Source: an uncultured Mollicutes bacterium | Lineage (GTDB): Bacteria > Bacillota_I > Bacilli_A > RFN20 > CAG-288 | NCBI GenBank assembly: GCA_900549915.1 | Contig: URQF01000043.1 | Span: 1 to 10,158, forward strand | Reading direction: 5' to 3' | Length of the DNA stretch: 10,158 nt | Shown here: positions 6,635-10,158 of the stretch, piece after piece | How positions within the stretch are numbered: the first letter of the stretch is position 1 | Layout: every line of letters starts with the position of its first letter | Position numbers and translations under genes: made by a program | The notes under the pieces: generated by a model | Told to the model about the DNA's origin: nothing | Database searches by the model: none | The model's input: only the letters and a program-made list of their open reading frames with translations

Positions 6635-7765
6635 ATGGAACAAATCATCTCATATAACCTTTTCCTTTATAACAAGAGAAAGGAAAGGAAGCTTAGCCGT
6701 TGGAAATTCGCACGCTATCTTTCTCTTTCTCCTTTTTTCTATCACTTCTATGAAAAAGGCTATCTCTGCCCTGGAAAAAAGAGTGTACAGAAGATTTCCA
6801 ATGCACTCGGAATCGACTTTACCCCCTACACGGAAGGAGTCTCTTCCTATCCAATGGAAACAGTAAAAGAAAAAAAGCCTAAGTTCCTAGTAAAGCTTCT
6901 TTCTTCTTTTTCTTTCCGATTGATTCTCTTTATTCTTACCGTTCTTTCCTTAGCAACCTGCATCACTGGTTACACGCTCTCTTCTTATACAAAGAACCAT
7001 GTCCGGGACTTCTATGGTGAGAATTATCTTAATTTCGTAGATACAGTCAGAGAAAGAGGCGATTATACTTTCTCTCTGCTTCATGAAATCCGCCGCCCCT
7101 GTATCAAGGAAACGAATGAAAGCAAAACAGCTATCATTGTCGTATCAAATGATGATGAATCCTTGAGAACCATCAACGCTTATTTGAACTACAAGGATGG
7201 AAAAGAAAGTACTCTCTATTTTCTTGGAAAAGAAACAACAAGTTACCTCTCCCTACTGAAAGTCGAATACTCAAACTATGAAACCGGTGAGAAACTAACC
7301 GGTTCCTTTACTCGGGAAAGCAATCAATTCATTCTAAGTGAGTATATCTATTCAAACGTGGATAATCTGCTTGAACAAGATAGTGAACAATATCAAAAAG
7401 CAAAAGCAAAGTTCGAAAGCCATCTTTCTACAATCAATCAGGATTTTAATAGCCTTATCAAAAAGAGAACCGGTCTATATTATGACTTCTATTCTGGATT
7501 GCTGACGGATCAATCCTATGGTGCAAAGAAAAACATCAAAGCAGAAATCATATCCTTAATCAGGGCATGCCTTGGTGTTGTCTTAACCGGCACTTGTCTT
7601 TTCGGATTCATTTATTGCTTCCTGGAAGGAAAGAACAAGCAGGAGGTTATCCTATTTGAAAACGATAGGAATACGCCTTCTATCACACCCGAATTAAACA
7701 GAGAAAGAAAGCAGATGAAAAAAGACATCCGGTTCTTCCCCCTTTATTCCAGAAACTGCCTTTGA
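6635..7765 (+). CDS. Membrane-anchored XRE-type helix-turn-helix protein (N-terminal part of a probable frameshifted gene)
   Basis: Likely membrane-bound DNA-binding regulator, 376 aa from the ATG at 6635. Residues about 4-61 fit an XRE/Cro-type helix-turn-helix: L-S-x-x-K-F-A at the first helix, S-L-S-P in the turn, then Y-E-K-G and finally I-S-N-A-L-G-I. A Lys-rich linker leads to TM1 (about 93-115), an extracytoplasmic domain of about 190 aa, and TM2 (about 304-330). DNA binding would be cytoplasmic and sensing outside. A GTG at 6542 could extend the frame by 31 residues, but it would overlap the promoter; the ATG at 6635 directly precedes the HTH. The C-terminal end after about residue 360 (M-K-K-D-I-R-F-F) runs into TGA. 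The +1 frame then continues with an open membrane-protein reading, so the true gene probably ran to 8687 (about 683 aa). The divergent neighbour is the lipase operon, a possible target. Not assigned to a named family. Confidence 0.7.
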   Translation: MEQIISYNLFLYNKRKERKLSRWKFARYLSLSPFFYHFYEKGYLCPGKKSVQKISNALGIDFTPYTEGVSSYPMETVKEKKPKFLVKLLSSFSFRLILFILTVLSLATCITGYTLSSYTKNHVRDFYGENYLNFVDTVRERGDYTFSLLHEIRRPCIKETNESKTAIIVVSNDDESLRTINAYLNYKDGKESTLYFLGKETTSYLSLLKVEYSNYETGEKLTGSFTRESNQFILSEYIYSNVDNLLEQDSEQYQKAKAKFESHLSTINQDFNSLIKKRTGLYYDFYSGLLTDQSYGAKKNIKAEIISLIRACLGVVLTGTCLFGFIYCFLEGKNKQEVILFENDRNTPSITPELNRERKQMKKDIRFFPLYSRNCL

Positions 7766-7781
7766 AATCGTTGGCATTCTT

Positions 7782-8687
7782 TTGACCTTCTTTGGTTCCC
7801 TAAGAAGGTTGTTTTATTTTTTGACATTCAATTCCAGCAGCTCCTTGAATCCAAACGAGTTCAACACACTTCCGCAAAGGCTGTTCTCCTTCTTTACCGT
7901 GGGAAGGTTCCTGCTTTATTTCATTGACTTTGATATCTTCCTAGAAGACCGCCGATCTGTCCGGAACATCTTCCTCTACGGAATCACCTTCCTAAGTCTC
8001 TACCTTTTAGAATGTACGCTCATCGACTATCTTTCCCGTACCCGTGGACTCGTTCTTCTTGCAACATCCTATTATGTCCTTCCAAATAACTTCGGAACAA
8101 TTGCCTGTTACTTCTTAATCAGGCTCTTCCTCTTCAGGACTCCAAAGTGGGCCTATACGAAAAAGAGAATCCTTGTCTATCGTTTACTCAGTTTGATTCC
8201 GATTGCATGGATTTTTGTCTCCACTTTGATTTTCCAGAACTATAAGGCCTGGGGATTAAATAGGAATACCTGGGGACTCTATTTCTTCAACTCGGAGCGT
8301 CCGCAGTTCTCAATCCTCTGTGTCAGTTACCTTGTCGGTTTATATCTCCTACGTCTCTTCTATGAGAGAAAATACGGAAAAGAGAATGCAAAGCATTACT
8401 TTAATTCGAACCGATTCTATTTCCAGAAAAACATTCTGATCTGTCTTGTCATCTGCCTGCTTAGCCTATCCGAGTATTTAACACGGAACTTAACCACATT
8501 ACCGAAAGGAATCGGTGGTTATTGGCAGATTATCTACTTAGTGCCGTTCCTTCTTTTCTATCATCCTCACTTTGGAAAGCGGAACAAATTCGTGGATTCC
8601 TTAACTTTGATTCTTTATTTCTTCTTCTTTGCAATCGGCTATTTGTTTGTCGGTCTGATTGCTTTCATATACTTTATGGCAAGGTAG
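7782..8687 (+). CDS. Multi-spanning membrane protein segment (probable C-terminal part of the HTH-membrane gene)
   Basis: Unrecognised integral membrane protein with about eight or nine hydrophobic segments (for example around L-L-Y-F-I-D-F, I-F-L-Y-G-I-T-F-L-S-L, I-P-I-A-W-I-F-V-S and the Phe-rich C-terminal helix). The frame is open from 7719. Its first usable start is a TTG at 7782 with no Shine-Dalgarno, which would cut off a good stretch reading F-I-P-E-T-A-F-E-I-V-G-I-L-L. That stretch joins smoothly to the upstream frame if one base is removed from the C5 run at 7738-7742 or the A6 run at 7718-7723. I therefore read it as the C-terminal domain of the upstream gene. There is no protease, kinase or transporter motif that I can see. 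It could be a sensor or transport domain controlling the HTH. If it really is separate, translation would depend on coupling to the upstream stop at 7765. Confidence 0.6.
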   Translation: MTFFGSLRRLFYFLTFNSSSSLNPNEFNTLPQRLFSFFTVGRFLLYFIDFDIFLEDRRSVRNIFLYGITFLSLYLLECTLIDYLSRTRGLVLLATSYYVLPNNFGTIACYFLIRLFLFRTPKWAYTKKRILVYRLLSLIPIAWIFVSTLIFQNYKAWGLNRNTWGLYFFNSERPQFSILCVSYLVGLYLLRLFYERKYGKENAKHYFNSNRFYFQKNILICLVICLLSLSEYLTRNLTTLPKGIGGYWQIIYLVPFLLFYHPHFGKRNKFVDSLTLILYFFFFAIGYLFVGLIAFIYFMAR

Positions 8688-8719
8688 CAAAATTTTATCC
8701 GATTATCGGCTTTTGTTTT
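8688..8719 (+). terminator. Weak stem-loop with T-rich tail between membrane and lipoprotein genes
   Basis: CAAAA (8688-8692) can pair with TTTTG (8711-8715) around an inner CCGA/TCGG hairpin (8699-8709), followed by TTTT. The GC core is only 4 bp, so it would be a partial terminator or attenuator at best. Confidence 0.3.
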
Positions 8720-8738
8720 ATAAATAAACGCACAAATC

Positions 8739-8745
8739 AAAGGAG
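8739..8745 (+). promoter_or_regulatory. Shine-Dalgarno of the broken small lipoprotein gene
   Basis: AAAGGAG lies 11 nt before the ATG at 8757. It shows that the short reading with a signal peptide is the genuine start of the gene interrupted at 8805. Confidence 0.7.
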
Positions 8746-8756
8746 AAAACTTTAAG

Positions 8757-9233
8757 ATGAAAAATTCATTCAAATTCTTATCGCTGTGCTTATCTCTTTG
8801 CAACTAAGCTTCCTGCTCCGATGCATCCAAAGGATACACACTTTATAAGGCAAAATGGGAGAACGGCAAGTATTTCGAAAGTTTCAACGAAAGCGAAACT
8901 AGCAAGAAAAAGGTCTATGTCGCAATCGTTGATTTAAGCAACAGCGGCCTGTTAGATCTTACCTTCCAAGCAAAAGACTTTTCTATCAAAGAAGAAGACA
9001 AAGTCGCCCATGATGCCCTCTACTTTGTATCTTCCTACGGATTTAGCCAGTCTAGCCTCAATCCGGGCGGAAGGAGCGAGACCATCTCTTACATCAAAGA
9101 GAAGAAAGATACGGAAACTGCCTCTAAGAAAGAAAACGCAAGGGATAGCTTCCTGCTTGCCTTCGATGTCGATCTCGGTGATAGCTTCACTTTAACCTAC
9201 AACGATACGGTCTTAAAAGGACTCGGCGAGTAA
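8757..9233 (+). pseudogene. Small lipoprotein with nonsense codon at the lipobox
   Basis: A 158-codon frame that is intact apart from one TAA at 8805-8807. It starts at an ATG with AAAGGAG upstream and encodes a signal peptide (M-K-N-S-F-K-F-L-S-L-C-L-S-L-C-N), then the stop, then A-S-C-S-D. The stop occupies lipobox position -3, where Leu is normal. The lipobox of the lipoprotein at 2045 is L-A-S-C, so a single T-to-A change (TTA to TAA) is the simple explanation. The mature part, about 139 aa, is a soluble beta-rich domain with K-V-Y-V-A-I-V-D-L-S-N-S-G, then D-F-S-I, then S-L-N-P-G-G, resembling DUF4352-type extracytoplasmic domains (by eye). No in-frame ATG follows the stop, so no exported product is expected unless the stop is read through. 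The 69-bp gap after the membrane gene and same strand suggest one operon with it. A sequencing error cannot be excluded. Confidence 0.75.
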
Positions 9234-9273
9234 CTTCTTATCAAACAAAAACGCTTCTAGGCTGTGTACTGAA

Positions 9274-9361
9274 CCCCTCTAATTGGACCAAAGGACAAGG
9301 CCATGATGCCTGAAGGACTAGTCCTTCAGGCATCGGCGCCTGTCCGAAGCCATAGGAGGGG
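9274..9361 (+). promoter_or_regulatory. Long structured leader of the IS with a 30-bp perfect palindrome
   Basis: The core, 9305-9334, is a perfect 30-bp palindrome (half-site GATGCCTGAAGGACT, with ACTAGT at the centre). Outer arms GGACA-A-GGC (starting about 9293) and GCC-TGTCC (9338-9345) extend the stem. CCCCTC (9274-9279, in the terminal repeat) can pair with GAGGGG (9356-9361), which is part of the ribosome binding site AGGAGGGG at 9354-9361. A transcript entering from outside could thus hide the Shine-Dalgarno, a known type of control that limits transposition from read-through transcription. The palindrome is seen directly; the regulatory role is inferred. Confidence 0.65.
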
Positions 9362-9369
9362 CTTTTCAG

Positions 9370-9963
9370 ATGAAGTATACATGGAAGCAGAAGCTGGAGG
9401 CGGTCAGGCTGTATGCCGGAAGCGGGACCTATGATTATCCGAAGGAATGCAAGTCCAGAGCCCGGAAGAGGTCATATGCCAACCAAGTGAAGTTCTGGTA
9501 TTCCCTCTACCTTGCGAAAGGAGCGGAAGGGCTGAGACACAGAATATCCCGTTCATCCTATTCCCCTGAGCAGAAGAGGGAGATGATCACGCCGGTGCTG
9601 ACCGGGGAAAAGTCCCTGAAGCAGCATGCCAAGGATCTCTGCATCAGCAGCGGGCAGCTCTATTCCTGGGTCAGAAGATATAGGGAAAACGGCTTCGAAG
9701 GCTTAAAATGTCGGATGGGAGGAAGACCGGGAAAGAACATGGGACATCCGGAAGAAAGACGGGCGGCAGGAAACGCCGCAGCCGCAGCCGACGACAAGAA
9801 GAAAATCAAGGACCTGGAGCATCAGGTCGCGCTGCTGGAGTTCGAGCTGGAATACAGAAAAAAAGCGCATGCCTTGGCCGAGAAGAAGAGAATCCTAAAC
9901 CAAAGGAAAAAGCGCGGTTCGTCCGTGAAATCGTCCAAGGCCCGGAATTCGGAGGAAAAGTAA
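9370..9963 (+). CDS. IS3-family transposase OrfA (DNA-binding subunit)
   Basis: Encodes the 197-aa DNA-binding protein of the element. Residues about 5-57 and 64-115 are two successive helix-turn-helix domains (first starts Y-T-W-K-Q-K-L-E-A-V, second includes S-L-K-Q-H-A-K-D-L and W-V-R-R-Y-R-E-N-G-F-E-G-L), the layout typical of IS150-group OrfA. Residues about 140-175 form a charged coiled coil with regularly spaced Leu, used for multimerisation in this family. The start is fixed by AGGAGGGG 8 nt before the ATG. An A7 run covers codons 164-165; past it the reading is the low-complexity tail left when the ribosome does not slip. The stop TAA is at 9961-9963. OrfA alone usually acts as a regulator of the fused OrfAB transposase. 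Codon use is clearly more GC-rich than in the neighbouring genes. Confidence 0.88.
   Translation: MKYTWKQKLEAVRLYAGSGTYDYPKECKSRARKRSYANQVKFWYSLYLAKGAEGLRHRISRSSYSPEQKREMITPVLTGEKSLKQHAKDLCISSGQLYSWVRRYRENGFEGLKCRMGGRPGKNMGHPEERRAAGNAAAAADDKKKIKDLEHQVALLEFELEYRKKAHALAEKKRILNQRKKRGSSVKSSKARNSEEK
9858..9864 (+). other. Programmed -1 frameshift site (A7) of the IS
   Basis: A-AAA-AAA followed by G, in register with orfA codons 164-165. Slipping back one base makes the next codon AGC at 9864 and continues in the orfB frame. This is the classical IS3-family arrangement. A stimulatory hairpin or upstream Shine-Dalgarno-like sequence is not obvious. Confidence 0.8.
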
Positions 9964-10158
9964 GCCTGAACGAGGCGCTGGCCGTCGCGGGACTGGCGAA
10001 GTCCTCCTACGAATACGCCCTGAAGCGCTCGGAAAAGCCCGGAAACCCGGACAATCTGCGCATCAGGGAGGAAATCAAGGCGATATGGCTGCGGTCGAAG
10101 AAGAGATACGGATACCGCAAGATCCTCATCGGACTGAAGGCGGGGTATTCGGAAAGGA
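9864..10158 (+). CDS. IS3-family transposase OrfB, N-terminal fragment (made as OrfAB by frameshifting)
   Basis: Catalytic part of the transposase, cut by the window end after about 98 codons. In the -1 frame the sequence reads through F-V-R-E-I-V-Q, then S-L-N-E-A-L-A-V-A-G-L-A-K-S-S-Y-E-Y, and then R-Y-G-Y-R-K-I. These are the conserved N-terminal helices of IS3 OrfB, including the HTH_21-type segment that precedes the integrase core. No ATG, GTG or TTG codon occurs in this frame between the slippage site and the window end, so production should rely on the A7 frameshift. The DDE triad is not visible, so whether the element is active cannot be judged here. Confidence 0.82.

Larger units (their letters stand above)
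9265..10158 (+). mobile_element. IS3-family (IS150-like) insertion sequence, left part
   Basis: The left end begins near TGTACTGAACCCC, which has the TG start and wording of IS3-family terminal inverted repeats (a start at 9263, reading TGTG, is also possible). Inside are a structured leader, orfA with two HTH domains and a zipper, an A7 slippage site, and the start of orfB in the -1 frame. The base composition changes sharply: 36 of 60 bases are G/C at 9781-9840, against 20 of 60 at 7201-7260. The right end, target duplication and catalytic DDE residues lie outside the window. Confidence 0.85.

Noticed and set aside
7718..7724. A6-G run as a programmed -1 frameshift site in the HTH-membrane gene
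   Set aside because: The second frame is +1 relative to the first, so -1 slippage at this run would not reach it. An indel mutation or error fits better.
8805..8807. TAA as a reassigned sense codon
   Set aside because: TAA ends the first lipoprotein, the flavoprotein and orfA in this window, so reassignment would damage these genes.
1..10158. CRISPR array, tRNA or rRNA genes, riboswitch
   Set aside because: No regularly spaced direct repeats, no cloverleaf-like segment and no conserved rRNA or riboswitch core were seen in the intergenic gaps, all of which are short.

Overview
The window looks like a chromosomal piece of a low-to-moderate-GC Gram-positive bacterium (Bacillota, possibly a gut-associated Bacilli/Erysipelotrichia-type lineage; the taxon is inferred). 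The grounds are several lipoproteins with classical lipoboxes, strong AGGAGG-type ribosome binding sites, intrinsic terminators with long A/T tracts, and A/T-rich codon use. TAA, TAG and TGA all act as stops and tryptophan is TGG, so the code looks standard.

Left part (1-3895, + strand): two consecutive surface lipoprotein genes. The first is cut by the window edge and has about seven degenerate beta-rich repeats of roughly 80-95 residues behind a Pro/Ser/Glu/Lys stalk. The second (603 aa) is an unrecognised lipoprotein whose stalk contains a 33-bp tandem duplication. A small hairpin and a strong ribosome binding site lie between them, and a bidirectional terminator ends the unit.

Middle (4050-6508, - strand): a two-gene operon. 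The upstream gene encodes an exported lipoprotein of the class 3-like lipase group with a visible Ser/Asp/His triad. After 17 nt comes a flavodoxin-fold protein with a compact four-cysteine motif (iron-sulfur flavoprotein type).

Divergent region (6509-6634): about 126 bp with an extended -10 promoter on each strand and a dyad between them. Both predicted transcription starts fall at or within a few bases of the start codon and neither gene has a Shine-Dalgarno, so both messages may be leaderless.

Right part (6635-9233, + strand): an XRE-type helix-turn-helix domain joined to a membrane anchor and an extracytoplasmic domain, then a multi-spanning membrane segment in the +1 frame (probably one gene broken by a single-base indel). 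Next is a small lipoprotein gene with an in-frame TAA exactly at lipobox position -3. These genes may form a membrane-bound regulator module facing the divergent lipase operon, but two lesions suggest it is decaying (or that the assembly has errors).

Right edge (about 9265 to the end): the left part of a GC-rich IS3-family (IS150-like) insertion sequence. It has a large palindromic leader, orfA, an A7 slippage site, and the start of orfB, which has no ATG, GTG or TTG codon in its frame and so should depend on -1 frameshifting. The element seems to have landed in the terminator of the broken lipoprotein gene.
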